Assembly: GCF_036850765.1 (NCBI RefSeq) | Contig: NC_089491.1 | Span: 189,911,020-189,975,019, forward strand | DNA from: Saccopteryx bilineata | Lineage: Eukaryota; Chordata; Mammalia; Chiroptera; Emballonuridae | Direction of reading: 5' to 3' | DNA length: 64,000 nucleotides | Shown here: positions 52,136-62,377 of the stretch, in pieces | How the letters are laid out: each line of letters begins with the position of its first letter | Numbering within the stretch: the stretch's first letter is position 1 | Made by a program: the position numbers and the translations under genes | Notes under the pieces: generated by a model | Told to the model about the DNA's origin: nothing | Seen by the model: only the letters and a program-made list of their open reading frames with translations | The model's database searches: none

Positions 52136-55100
52136 GGAACCCACAAGTGTCAATAATTACACTAAATGTAAATGGATTAAACTTACCAATAAAAAGACAC
52201 AGAGTAGCAGAATGGATTAAAAAAGAAAATCCAACTATATGCTGCCTACAAGAAACACATCTAAGCAACAAGGATAAAAACAAATTCAAAGTGAAAGGCT
52301 GGAAAACAATACTCCAAGCAAACAACACCCAAAAAAAAGCAGGTGTAGCAATACTCATATCTAATAATGCTGACTACAAGACAGAAAAAGTACTCAGAGA
52401 CAAAAATGGTCATTTCATAATGATTAAGGGGAAGTTGAATCAAGAAGACATAACAATCCTTAATATATATGCACCAAACCAAGGAGCACCAAAATATATA
52501 AGACAGCTACTTATTGACCTTAAAACAAAAACTAACAAAAATACAATCATACTTGGAGACCTCAATACACCGCTGACGGCTCTAGATCGGTCATCCAAAC
52601 AGAGAATCAATAAAGATATAGTGGCCTTAAACGAAATACTAGAACACCTGGATATGATAGACATCTACAGGACACTTCATCCCAAAGCGACAGAGTATAC
52701 ATTTTTCTCTAGTGTACATGGAACATTCTCAAGAATTGACCATATGTTGGGCCACAAAGACAATATCAGCAAATTTAGAAAAATTGAAATTGTACCAAGC
52801 ATATTTTCTGATCATAAAGCCTTGAAACTAGAATTCAACTGCAAAAAAGAGGGGGGAAAACCCACAAAAATGTGGAAATTAAACAACATACTTCTAAAAA
52901 ATGAATGGATCAAAGAAGAAATAAGCGCAGAAATCAAAAGATATATACAGACAAATGAAAATGAAAATATGACATATCAGAATCTCTGGGATGCAGCAAA
53001 AGCAGTAATAAGAGGAAAGTTCCTATCACTTCAGGCCTATATGAACAAACAAGAGAGAGCCGAAGTAAACCACTTAACTTCACACCTTAAGGAACTAGAA
53101 AAAGAAGAACAAAGACAACCCAAAACCAGCCGAAGAAAGGAGATAATAAAAATCAGAGCAGAAATAAATGAAATAGAGAACAGAAAAACTATAGAAAAAA
53201 TCAATAAAACAAGGAGCTGGTTCTTTGAAAAGATCAACAAAATTGACAAACCCTTGGCAAGACTCACCAAGGAAAAAAGACACAGGACTCAAATAAATAA
53301 AATCCAAAATGAAAGAGGAGAGATCACCACAGACATCATAGAAATACAAAGAATTATTGTAGAATACTATGAAAAATTATATGCCACCAAATACAACAAT
53401 CTAGAAGAAATGGATAAATTCCTAGAACAATACAACCTTCCTAGACTGAGTCATGAAGAAGCAGAAAGCCTAAACAGACCAATCAGCAGGGAGGAAATAG
53501 AAAAAACTATTAAAAATCTCCCCAAAAATAAAAGTCCAGGCCCAGACGGTTATACTAGTGAATTCTATCAAACATTCAAAGAAGACTTGGTTCCTATTCT
53601 ACTCAAAGTCTTCCAAAAAATTGAAGAAGAAGCAATACTTCCAAACACATTTTATGAGGCCAACATAACCCTCATACCAAAACCTGGCAAGGATGGCACA
53701 AAGAAAGAAAACTACAGACCAATATCTCTAATGAATACAGATGCTAAAATACTAAACAAAATACTGGCAAACCGAATACAACAACATATTAAAAAAATAA
53801 TACATCATGATCAAGTGGGATTCATCCCAGAATCTCAAGGATGGTTCAACATACGCAAAACGATTAACGTAATACACCATATCAACAAAACAAAGAACAA
53901 AAACCACATGATCTTATCAATAGATGCAGAAAAGGCTTTTGATAAAATACAACACAATTTTATGTTTAAGACTCTCAACAAAATGGGTATAGAAGGAAAA
54001 TATCTCAACATGATAAAGGCCATATATGATAAACCATCAGCCAACATCCTAATAAACGGCATAAAACTGAGGACTTTCTACCTTAAATCAGGAACAAGAC
54101 AGGGTTGTCCACTCTCTCCACTCTTATTCAACGTGGTGCTAGAAGTTCTGGCCAGAGCAATCAGACAAGACAAAGAAATAAAAGGCATCCATATCGGAAA
54201 AGAAGAAGTAAAGCTATCACTTTTTGCTGATGATATGATCCTATACATCGAGAACCCGAAGGACTCCACAAAAAGATTATTAGAAACAATAAACCAATAC
54301 AGTAAGGTCGCAGGATACAAAATTAACATACAAAAGTCCATAGCCTTTCTATATGCCAACAATGAAATATTAGAAAACGAACTCAAAAAAATAATCCCCT
54401 TCACGATTGCAAAAAAATAAAATAAAATACCTAGGAATAAACATAACAAAGAACGTAAAGGACCTATATAATGAAAATTACAAAGCATTGTTAAGGGAAA
54501 TCGAAAAAGATACAATAAGATGGAAAAATATTCCTTGTTCTTAGATAGGAAGAATACATATAATCAAAATGGCCATATTACCCAAAGCAATATACAAATT
54601 TAATGCAATTCCCATCAAAATTCCTATGAGATTTTTTAAAGAAATGGAACAAAAAATCATCAGATTTATATGGAACTATAAAAAACCCCGAATAGCCAAA
54701 ACAATCCTAAGGAAAAAGAATGAAGCTGGGGGCATTACAATACCTGACTTTAAACTATATTATAGGGCCACGATAATCAAAACAGCATGGTATTGGCAAA
54801 AAAAATAGACACTCAGACCAATGGAACAGAATAGAAAGCCCAGAAATAAAACCACATATATATGGTCAAATAATCTTTGATAAAGGGGCCAACAACACAC
54901 AATGGAGAAAAGAAAGCCTCTTCAACAAATGGTGTTGGGAAAACTGGAAAGCCACATGCAAAAGAATGAAACTCGACTACAGCCTGTCCCCGTGTACTAA
55001 AATTAATTCAAAATGGATCAAAGACCTAAATATAAGACCTGAAACAATAAAGTACATAGAAGAAGACATAGGTACTAAAATCATGGACCTGGGTTTTAAA

Positions 55101-55955
55101 GAACATTTTATGAACTTGACTCCAATGGCAAGAGAAGTGAAGGCAAAGATAAATGAATGGGACTACATCAGAATTAAAAGTTTTTGCTCAGCAAGAGAAA
55201 CTGATATCAAAATAAACAGACAGCCAACTATATGGGAACTGATATTTTCAAACGACAGCTCAGATAAGGGCCTAATATCCAAAATTTACAAAGAACTCAT
55301 AAAACTCAATAACAAACAAACAAACAATCCAATAAAAAAATGGGAAGAGGACATGAACAGACACTTCTCCCAGGAAGAGATACAAATGGCCAACAGATAT
55401 ATGAAAAGATGCTCAGCTTCATTAGTTATTAGAGAAATGCAAATCAAAACTACAATGAGATACCACCTCACTCCTGTTAGATTAGCTATTATCAACAAGA
55501 CGGGTAATAGCAAATGTTGGAGAGGCTGTGGAGAAAAAGGAACCCTCATTCACTGTTGGTGGGACTGTAAAGTAGTACAACCATTATGGAGGAAAGTATG
55601 GTGGTTCCTCAAAAAACTGCAAATAGAACTACCTTATGACCCAGCAATCCCTCTACTGGGGATATACCCCAAAACCTCAGAAACATTGATACGTGAAGAC
55701 ACATGTAGCCCCATGTTCATTGCAGCACTGTTCACAGTGGCCAAGACATGGAAACAACCAAAAAGCTCTTCAATAGAAGACTGGATAAAGAAGATGTGGC
55801 ACATATACACTATGGAATACTACTCAGCCATAAGAAATGATGACATCAGATCATTTACAGCAAAATGGTGGGATCTTGATAACATTATAAGGAGTGAAAT
55901 AAGCAAATCAGAAAAAAACAAGAACTACATGATTCCATACATTGGTGGAACATAA
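52126..55955 (+). pseudogene. L1 ORF2: L1 ORF2 (endonuclease-reverse transcriptase), nearly intact with three lesions
   Basis: ORF2p nicks target DNA and primes reverse transcription there. The APE-like endonuclease is complete: N14, E43 (CCLQETH), D145 and N147 (GDLNTPL), D205 (RIDHMLG), D229 and H230 (FSDHKALK) are all present. The reverse transcriptase shows [27 protein letters not shown] and FADD at residues 700-703 (54223-54234). The frame then stops at 54418 because a 7-A run (54411-54417) has one base too many for the family frame. A TAG at 54542-54544 replaces a conserved TGG. An 8-A run at 54798-54805 is again one base too long. After that, 54807-55955 is open and contains the cysteine motif [18 protein letters not shown] (about 55515). 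As sequenced it is inactive beyond the reverse-transcriptase core. Confidence 0.93.
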
Positions 55956-56216
55956 AAATGAGACTAAGAGACATGGACAAGAGTGTGGTGGTTACCAAGG
56001 GTGGGGGGGGAGGGAGGACATGGGAGGGAGGGAGGGAGAGAGTTAGGGGGAGGGGGAGGGGCACAGAGAACTAGATAGAGGGTGACGGAGGACAATCTGA
56101 CTTTGGGCGAGGGGTTTGCAACATAATTTGATGACAAAATAACCTAGACATGTTTTCTTTGAATATATGTACCCTGATTTATTAATGTCATCCCATTACC
56201 ATTAATAAAAATTTAT
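55956..56216 (+). other. L1 3'UTR with G-rich polypurine tract and polyA signal
   Basis: After the ORF2 stop, 55999-56061 is a purine tract with many GGG runs (GGGTGGGGGGGGGAGGGAGG and GGGAGGGAGGGAGGG) able to form G-quadruplexes. It is a hallmark of mammalian L1 3'UTRs. AATAAA lies at 56204-56209, just before the A-tail. Copies of the same tract occur at 25556-25606 and in reverse near 15985. Confidence 0.88.
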
Positions 56217-56245
56217 TAAAAAAAAAAAAAAAAAAGGTTAATGGA
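56217..56245. repeat. L1 A-tail and 3' target-site duplication
   Basis: An A-run from 56217 merges into AAAAAGGTTAATGGA (56231-56245), the exact duplicate of 48395-48409. Confidence 0.92.
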
Positions 56246-57624
56246 TTTGTTAAAGGGACCTGGGGAAGGAGTCCCAGGAAGGCTGCTGCCTCCCTCTGCC
56301 TTTGGAGGGCGCAGAAGTCACTGTGAATATACAGAAGCAGTGGATGGAAGAAGAGCTAGATGTGAAACTGGGGAAGCAAGGACAGACTGAGCCTGCGGGG
56401 TTAATTTGAACTCATGAGAACCACCCAAAACCCGTGAAACAAGGAGCTGGCACCTCTTGGCATGGAGACACAGACACACTTGGTCCAGGACCTAGAGACC
56501 CTCTAGAAAGAGACGGTGGGAGCTGAAGAAGCTGGGCCGCAGTGCCACCTCACACTAGCCCACGGTGCCAGCGTGCACAAGCAGCAGTGGTGCCTGGCCT
56601 CAAACCAACCTTCAGAACAGAATGGCTGTGGCTTCACTTCCGCCTCTCAAATCCTGCACACATTTTTCTTGTACCCTTCTCTAACTCAGAGACACACAGG
56701 AAAGGGACTCTTTGGGACAAAACTAGCTAAGCTAAGGTGATGAGTTACCACAGTGCTCTGAGACATTATAATCCAATGTCACTGGTCACCACTGAAAGGA
56801 AGGCTGGCACACTGTGGCAAAGAAATATGAGGTCATTCTGTGCACCAGTTATAGAGCAGGGACCGCCCACAGTTTGGCTTTCAGCACCACCACAACCACC
56901 CTTGGGATGTTCCATCTCTCGTGTTCCACGGAGAAGAGGATGGGCTGCCATAAGCATGAAGAAGCTGGCATTCACAGCGCTTTGGAAAGCTCGGGCCACT
57001 TTGAATTTTGGTCACTGAACTCTGTGATGGACTCTCTACTATTGGACTCTTTCAGCCAGCTTTTCAAAGAGGGTGGAGGTTCCCTATTTTTGACATCCCT
57101 TGGAGAACCATGGGTGACACAAAGTTGGGCTACCCCTAGATAGGAAGGGACATTGGTTTCCAAAGCTTCAGATGGAAATATGAACCTGAAATCTGTCCCA
57201 GTGCAAATTTTGGATATCTGCCTAGATTAAAAACAAAGTTTTGGAGAAAATGCTTCTGTCTGTGTTCCAATCTATAAGGACTGTGAAATAGTGGAGGCCC
57301 ATAGACATGGGGGAAAGAAGCAGAGGTAAGTGTGAAGGCAATGAGAGGCCAGAGGGCCTGCGTTCGGCATTTTCACAAAGGTCTCGGTCCATTCAGGGTA
57401 CTTAAGGGTCTTCAATGAAGGTGGAGAACCAGTCTCTTCCTTCTTGACTGGCATTAAGCTATATATAAGTTTTAAAAAAGGAAATAAACTTCTTTTAAAA
57501 AAAGAAGTTTAGCACCGAAAACTTCTTCATGAAACTCTGGTTATTCTTGTTCAAAAGCAAGAGAAAACCATGGGAGTTATTTTGAGGAGCCAATTTTCTT
57601 CAGGGGTTGTGGTAATAACTATAT
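56246..57624. other. intergenic, repeat-poor
   Basis: About 1.4 kb without recognisable gene or repeat. Overlapping frames at 56516-57163 on both strands have no motif. The first bases continue the pre-insertion locus interrupted at 41787. Confidence 0.5.
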
Positions 57625-57805
57625 TGTAGTAGTTAATATTTATTTAGGACTTGCTATGTGCTCAGCATGAACCAGTTTCTTTTCTTTCACGGTCTCATTT
57701 AACCCTCCCAACACCCCTAGATCAATACTATGGTACTTCCACTTAGAGTCGAAGCCTAGAAAGATCATGACTTGTTCCTGAGCCATGGTTCAGATCCAGC
57801 CTACA
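57625..57805 (-). repeat. MIR element, antisense
   Basis: GTTAATATTTATTTAGGACT, TGCTATGTGCTCAGCATGAA, CTCATTTAACCCTCCCAACA and GAGCCATGGTTCAGATCCAG follow antisense MIR order. Confidence 0.82.
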
Positions 57806-57839
57806 CCAATATACTGCGTTCCCACAAAACGTCAACACT

Positions 57840-58300
57840 TACCAGCAGGTAGACACCACTGTGCAAAAGATGTATGAACAGGAAGGGTTAGTGCAGTGTT
57901 GTTTATAAGAGTTTAATATTTTAGAAGTGTATATGTCTATCAGTAAGAATTTGATTAAAGTAACAGTTACCTATCTGTTAAGAATTATGCTGTGGCCCCG
58001 GCAGGTGGCTCAGTGGATAAAGCGTCATCCAGGCACTCCTGTTCTGTGGTGCCATCCCCAGCTGTAGCACCTATGAGAAACAACCAATGAATGCACAGCT
58101 AAAAATGGAACTGATACTAACTGACAAGGAAAAGTGCTCTGGAAATGCTGGCGCTCACACACACAAAGGTTATGAAGCAGCATGGATAGTGTGCTCCAGT
58201 TTTAGTAAAATGTCAGTTTTGATGTTTTAATTATTACAGCAAAAATCCAAACAGTGATCATCTCGAAGTGGCAGGATTCCAGGTAATTAAAATGATTTTG
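57840..58300 (+). mobile_element. ancient L1M 3' remnant split by a SINE
   Basis: GTGCAGTGTTGTTTATAAGA before the SINE and TTTTAGTAAAATGTCAGTTT after it resemble the sense-strand ancient L1M ORF2 end and 3'UTR. Diverged. Confidence 0.5.
57994..58130 (+). mobile_element. SINE, tRNA-derived, degraded (type C or B)
   Basis: GGCCCCGGCAGGTGGCTCAG, TGGATAAAGCGTCATCCAGG and GAGAAACAACCAATGAATGC mark a shortened tRNA-derived SINE. The subfamily is unclear. Confidence 0.75.
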
Positions 58301-58542
58301 TTTTCCTTGGGTCCTACACTGAACATGTCATCAAGAGTAGAATGAGCACCCAGTGCTCTGCGCAGTGGTTTTCACTGCTGCAGCTTTGCTCCCAGCTCCA
58401 GGTGAAAAGCTGAAAAGCTGCTGCAGCACTCCTGTCGTCCGTCCGGGGTTCTGTGACCTTGGATGAATCCCTTCTTCTCTCTGGGCCTCCTGTCCCATCT
58501 ATCTAACAATAAGAAGTTGCTAACTTCAAAATTTTCTTCCAA
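58301..58542. other. short intergenic interval
   Basis: Nothing recognised. Confidence 0.45.
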
Positions 58543-58910
58543 GCCATGGCCAGTTGGCTCAGTGGTAGAGCGTCGGCCTGGCATGCAGAAGTCCCTGGTT
58601 CGATTCCCAGCCAGGGCACACAGGAGAGGTGCCCATCTGCTTCTCCACCCCTCCCCCTCTCCTTCCTCTCTGTCTCTCTCTTCCCCTCCTGCAGACAAGG
58701 CTCCATTGGAGCAAAGTTGGCCCGGGTGCTGAGGATGGCTCCATGGCCTCTGCCTCAGGCACTAGAATGGCTCTGGTTGCAACAGAGCGACGCCCCAGAT
58801 GGGCAGAGCATCGCCCCCTGGTGGGCGTGCTGGATGGATCCAGGTTGGGCGCATGTGGGAGTCTGTCTGCCTCCCCGTTTCCAACTTCAGAAAAATACAA
58901 AAAAAAAAAA
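58543..58910 (+). mobile_element. SINE, type A, sense
   Basis: Full-length copy: head GCCATGGCCAGTTGGCTCAG, B box GGTTCGATTCC, GCTCCATTGGAGCAAAGTTG, GCGACGCCCCAGATGGGCAG and TTTCCAACTTCAGAAAAATA with an A-run. The left flank AAAATTTTCTTCCAA (58528-58542) reappears after the tail as a T-expanded ...TTTTCTTCCAG, consistent with a target duplication. Confidence 0.93.
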
Positions 58911-59031
58911 TTTTTTTTTCTTCCAGTTCTCACATTTGGGTGTATGTGGGAGTCTGTCTGCCTCCTCGTTTCCAACTTCAGAAAAATACAAAAAAAAAAT
59001 TTTTTTTTCTTCCAGCTCTCACATTCTTGGA
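58847..59031. repeat. tandem duplication (about 90 bp) of SINE tail plus flank
   Basis: The block from TTGGGCGCATGTGGGAGTCT (58846) to TTCTTCCAGTTCTCACATTT (about 58937) is repeated directly afterwards, from TTGGGTGTATGTGGGAGTCT to TTCTTCCAGCTCTCACATTC (about 59031). Each copy contains the SINE 3' tail, A-run, T-run and target-site DNA. Confidence 0.9.
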
Positions 59032-59072
59032 CTCATTCCAAGCTGGTATGTGAGGATTTCAAGTTGAAAGCC

Positions 59073-59211
59073 TGACCTGCGGTGGTGGCTCAAGTGGATA
59101 AAGCGTGGACCTGGAACGCTGAGGTCGCCAGTTCCAAACCCCAAGCAAGCCAGGTCAAGGCATACTTGAGAAGCAGCTATGAGTTGATGGTTCCTGATCC
59201 TTCTCCCCTTT

Positions 59212-59295
<84 letters not shown>

Positions 59296-59325
59296 CTCTA
59301 AAAACTAAATAAAGTTGATAAACAG
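59073..59325 (+). mobile_element. SINE, type C, with expanded simple repeat
   Basis: Head GCCTGACCTGCGGTGGTGGC, GGATAAAGCGTGGACCTGGA, GAACGCTGAGGTCGCCAGTT and GAGTTGATGGTTCCTGATCC. The pyrimidine tail is expanded to (CTTT)n and (CT)n before a short AT-rich 3' end. Confidence 0.88.
59210..59292. repeat. (CTTT)n then (CT)n microsatellite
   Basis: About 12 CTTT units (59210-59260) followed by about 16 CT units (59261-59292), inside the type C SINE. Confidence 0.95.
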
Positions 59326-59398
59326 TCGATTCGGATTTTCTTGGACAAATGAAGTTACTGTTCCCATCATCCTCTACCCTTCAGTCCTTGCCAGTCCT

Positions 59399-59678
59399 TT
59401 GAAAATAGAAACTATTTTAGAGAGAGAGACACACAGAGAAAGGGAGAAAGATGAGAAACATCAACTAGTAGTTGTGGAACTTTTTGGTTGTACACTGATT
59501 GCTTCTCATACGTGTCTTGGGGGGCTCCAGCTGAGCCAGTGAAATCTTGCTCAAGGCAGTGACTTGGGCTTAAGCTAGCGACCCCAATTGGATTCAAGCT
59601 AGCAACCTCGGGGGTTTGAACCTGGGACCTCAGCATCCCAGGTAGATGCTCTACCCACTGCGCCACCACCGATCAGGT
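59399..59678 (-). mobile_element. SINE, type B, diverged
   Basis: GA-rich tract, GAGAAACATCAACTAGTAGT, ATTGCTTCTCATACGTGTCT, CTAGCAACCTCGGGGGTTTG and the head complement CCTGATCGGTGGTGGCGCAG near 59678. Flanks TTGAAAATAGAAA and TTGAAAGTGGAAA suggest a diverged target duplication. Confidence 0.88.
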
Positions 59679-60039
59679 TGAAAGTGGAAAATTAAAGCAT
59701 TTCACAGAGATGTGTCAAATTGCCCTGAGGGGGAAAAGCACATTTTCCCTGAAAAACATGTTAACCTTTGTATTAAAAAACCAACCAACCAAAACAACTT
59801 CCCCCTTAAACACCTCACCCCACAGCTAAGCAAGAAAGAAACAAAAATCACCTACCCAAACACATTTCCCACTCTGGCTCTTATTCCAGACTCTTGGTTA
59901 TTTTCTTAAGATCACCTGTCAGCTATATACCTGATTAACAGTCGTAGTAATAATAATGATAATAATAATAACAATAGCGATAACAGCTAGCTTTTCTTTT
60001 ACAGATATCCATTAGGCCACTTAGCATTTCCCCACACGG
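59679..60039. other. intergenic with a TAA-rich run
   Basis: No gene. An imperfect (TAA)n run lies at 59946-59973. Confidence 0.5.
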
Positions 60040-60300
60040 AAGCATAGCAAAATCACAGCGGAGTAAACGGCAGGAAGAGGGAGCAGTTCCTGTTTACGGC
60101 CGGGGCGGTCTGGCTCCCCGCCTGCAGAAGACTTAACCCGTCCACGGCTGAGCCCTCCCGGCGCTTTCCCACGCGGCCCACGGCCCGGCTCTCTGGCGCC
60201 TTCTGCTGTGCAGATTGGCCCTTCGCTGGCACTTCGGATTCTCGCAGGCTGCTGCGCCACCGGGACCAGGGGAGCGGCAGGCTCGTGTAGTTAGTGTCCT
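60040..60300. promoter_or_regulatory. CpG-rich patch
   Basis: About 260 bp with roughly 20 CpGs in an otherwise CpG-poor region, including TTACGGCCGGGGCGGTCTGG and CCCACGCGGCCCACGGCCCG. It may be a small CpG island. No adjoining exon or TATA box is recognisable. Confidence 0.4.
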
Positions 60301-60696
60301 GGTAGCCTTTTTAGGCCTCTTCCTTAGGATAAGCCCAAAACTCTGCCCTCTGAGAAGTGCGTGTTATTTGATACACTCCCCAGACCGGGAGGGGTGGAGG
60401 TGGTGTCTTGCGGAAAAAGCTTTACAGCACTCTCAGTTAGGAAAGAGAAGGCTTTTGGGGTTTTTTTTTTGTTTTCAAGAAACGTAAACATTGAATATGC
60501 TTCTCACATACTCTTACAGGGCCCCACTCTGGAGGAATCCCTTTTCTAGACTTTTCTCACCTGCCTGTCCCACACTTCTCCACTCCCCATTGTCCCAGCA
60601 GTCTTCCAGGTGGTGCATTCAGCTAGGAACCGCAAGTCCTCCTGCTAAATATGTGGCAGCATGCAAATCACTAACCCTTTCTGAGCTCATAACATC
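60301..60696. other. intergenic, nothing recognised
   Basis: No gene or clear repeat. Overlapping frames at 60215-60835 carry no motif. Confidence 0.45.
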
Positions 60697-60990
60697 AACC
60701 CCAGAAAGCCCTTTCATGTATTCACTCCTTCAACTGAGTACCTCCTCCAGCTGGGCTCTGGATTTGGTTGGCACTGGGGATACATTAACAAACAAGATAG
60801 ATGTTTTCCTTGTTCTCACCAAACTTACCACCTAGTGAGGGAGCACAGCGGTACACCAATAAGTGCACAAATGGTTGCAGTGTGCTGATGCAAGGAACAT
60901 GACACAATGAGAAAAAATTGAGGCTGCGAGGTCCCACAAGGAGCATTAAAGATGAGCTTGAAGACTAAATAAGAATAAAGCAGGTGGAAA
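60697..60990 (+). repeat. ancient L2-like interspersed repeat
   Basis: GGCACTGGGGATACATTAAC, ACAAGATAGATGTTTTCCTT and CTAGTGAGGGAGCACAGCGG follow the order of a widespread ancient mammalian repeat. The family name is not certain. Confidence 0.4.
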
Positions 60991-62350
60991 GTGTTGGTCA
61001 AAGACTATCGATGGGAAGTTATCGTGAACTCCAGGAGAGGCTGTGTGGTGGCTTGGTCATCAGGAGTGAGGAAAACAAAACGCTAAAGGGTGTTAGAGAA
61101 TTAGGCAGAGTGCAGACAGCAAAGCCTTGAAGGATCCAATCCTAGAGTGCAGTAGATAGCCGCTGAATTTATCATTGTTGCCATGATCTGCTGTGGAATC
61201 TGAAAGGATCCCTCTGCTACTGGGAGGGTAATAGAGGGGAGGGAGGCAGAGGAAGCAGGAGCCTTCTCTGATGATGGATGGCCACTGGCCTCCAGATGGT
61301 AATAGTGGAGTGGCAAGGAGCCAGATACAGAACATATTTTGAAGACAGGGAAGAAGGACACACAGACCGGGACGTGGGGCCTAGGAAGAAGGAAGCGTTA
61401 TGGGTGACATCCAGGTCTCTGAATGTGACAGGGAGGACTCACAGAGGAACAGAGCTGGAGAGTAGGCTGCCAGAGACTGCTCAAGTCAGAAATGGCATAG
61501 TAAGTAGGCTGCTGATAAATTCACGCAGGGATACTGCTCTCTAGGAAAGCACACGTGACACTGGGCTTGAATGACAGCAGGTAGTGAGAAATATTGTTTT
61601 GATGTTTAGGATACATAGGAAAGAAAATTGGAAAGTGTGTTTTAGAGTGACTAATTCAAAATTTAACTTAATTTTTTCATTGTAAAGATAGGAAAAGCAT
61701 GCATTTAACTAGAGCAAAAGAGCTAATGTGAAAATGGGACTGAGGAATGGCATGGATGCGGGGTCGGGAGAACGGTCCAGGTCAGGCCAGAACTTGCACT
61801 AGATTCTTGGCAGTCTTTCAAAGCTGGAATTGACTGACACTCTGTTATACTTTGGCATCAGTGCAATGCTTTTGTTATTTTCTTCAAAGTTACTAGGGCC
61901 CTGAAGTAAGAACAAACACCCGAAGTACACAACCTGTGACATCTAATCTTTGAAGAGCAGTTGAGATGCTCATAATATGGATGATCATAAATAATATAAT
62001 TGACCTGGTCATGATAACAACAACAACAATAACAATAATAATAATGGTGATGCCACCACGCTAGCATCCAGTCAACTAAAGACTGCCTCCAAATGAGCAG
62101 AGGCTGAGGCATGGTTAGGGATGAGGCAGAACACCAGGTAGACCCTTCTACGTCCTTTGGTGGTTCCTGGGTTCGCTTTGGGCAAGTGGGGGTGGGGGGT
62201 AAGGAAAGGCAGAGCCGGGAGTTCAACCTTCCATATGTGTTCCAGATTCCCTGGGCGCAGAGCTGCTCCTTGCCGCCAGTGGGAGATTCTTCCGGTGTCT
62301 AGGGGTTACTAGGCGCTGGCTCACCTCGGAAAAACTTCCTAGCTATTGCG
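60991..62350. other. intergenic, repeat-poor
   Basis: About 1.36 kb. A short (AAC/AAT)n run lies at 62014-62045. Open frames on both strands (for example 61858-62226 minus) are low-complexity or motif-free. Confidence 0.5.
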
Positions 62351-62377
62351 GCCACGCGCCGGCAGGGGGCGCTGCGG
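62351..62377 (+). promoter_or_regulatory. CTCF-like binding motif
   Basis: GCCGGCAGGGGGCGCTG (62358-62374) fits the core CTCF consensus of type CCASYAGRKGGCGCT in the plus orientation, in a local CpG cluster. CTCF anchors chromatin loops in mammals. Occupancy cannot be judged from sequence. Confidence 0.6.

Larger units (their letters stand above)
48410..56230 (+). mobile_element. young full-length L1 (about 7.8 kb)
   Basis: Complete structure: 5'UTR 48410-50804, intact ORF1 50805-51800, a 325-bp spacer with a short frame, ORF2 52126-55955 with three lesions, 3'UTR with a G-rich tract, AATAAA at 56204, an A-tail, and an exact 15-bp target duplication. It is by far the best preserved L1 in the window. 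The truncated copies at 15813-16505 and 25333-25760 belong to the same or a very close subfamily. The 5'UTR is much longer than that of the human L1 (about 0.9 kb). Confidence 0.97.

Noticed and set aside
41788..56230. segmental tandem duplication of one L1
   Set aside because: The two L1s differ in age, in most of the 5'UTR and in the MITE. Each is bounded by copies of the target sequence, so two insertions explain it better.
58543..59075. SINE dimer or 173-codon gene
   Set aside because: The repeated part is only the SINE tail plus flank, so it is a local tandem duplication; the reading frame is translated SINE.
61858..62226. 122-codon minus-strand protein with Tyr/Cys run
   Set aside because: The run comes from an (AAC/AAT)n-type simple repeat. 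No homologue or start context.
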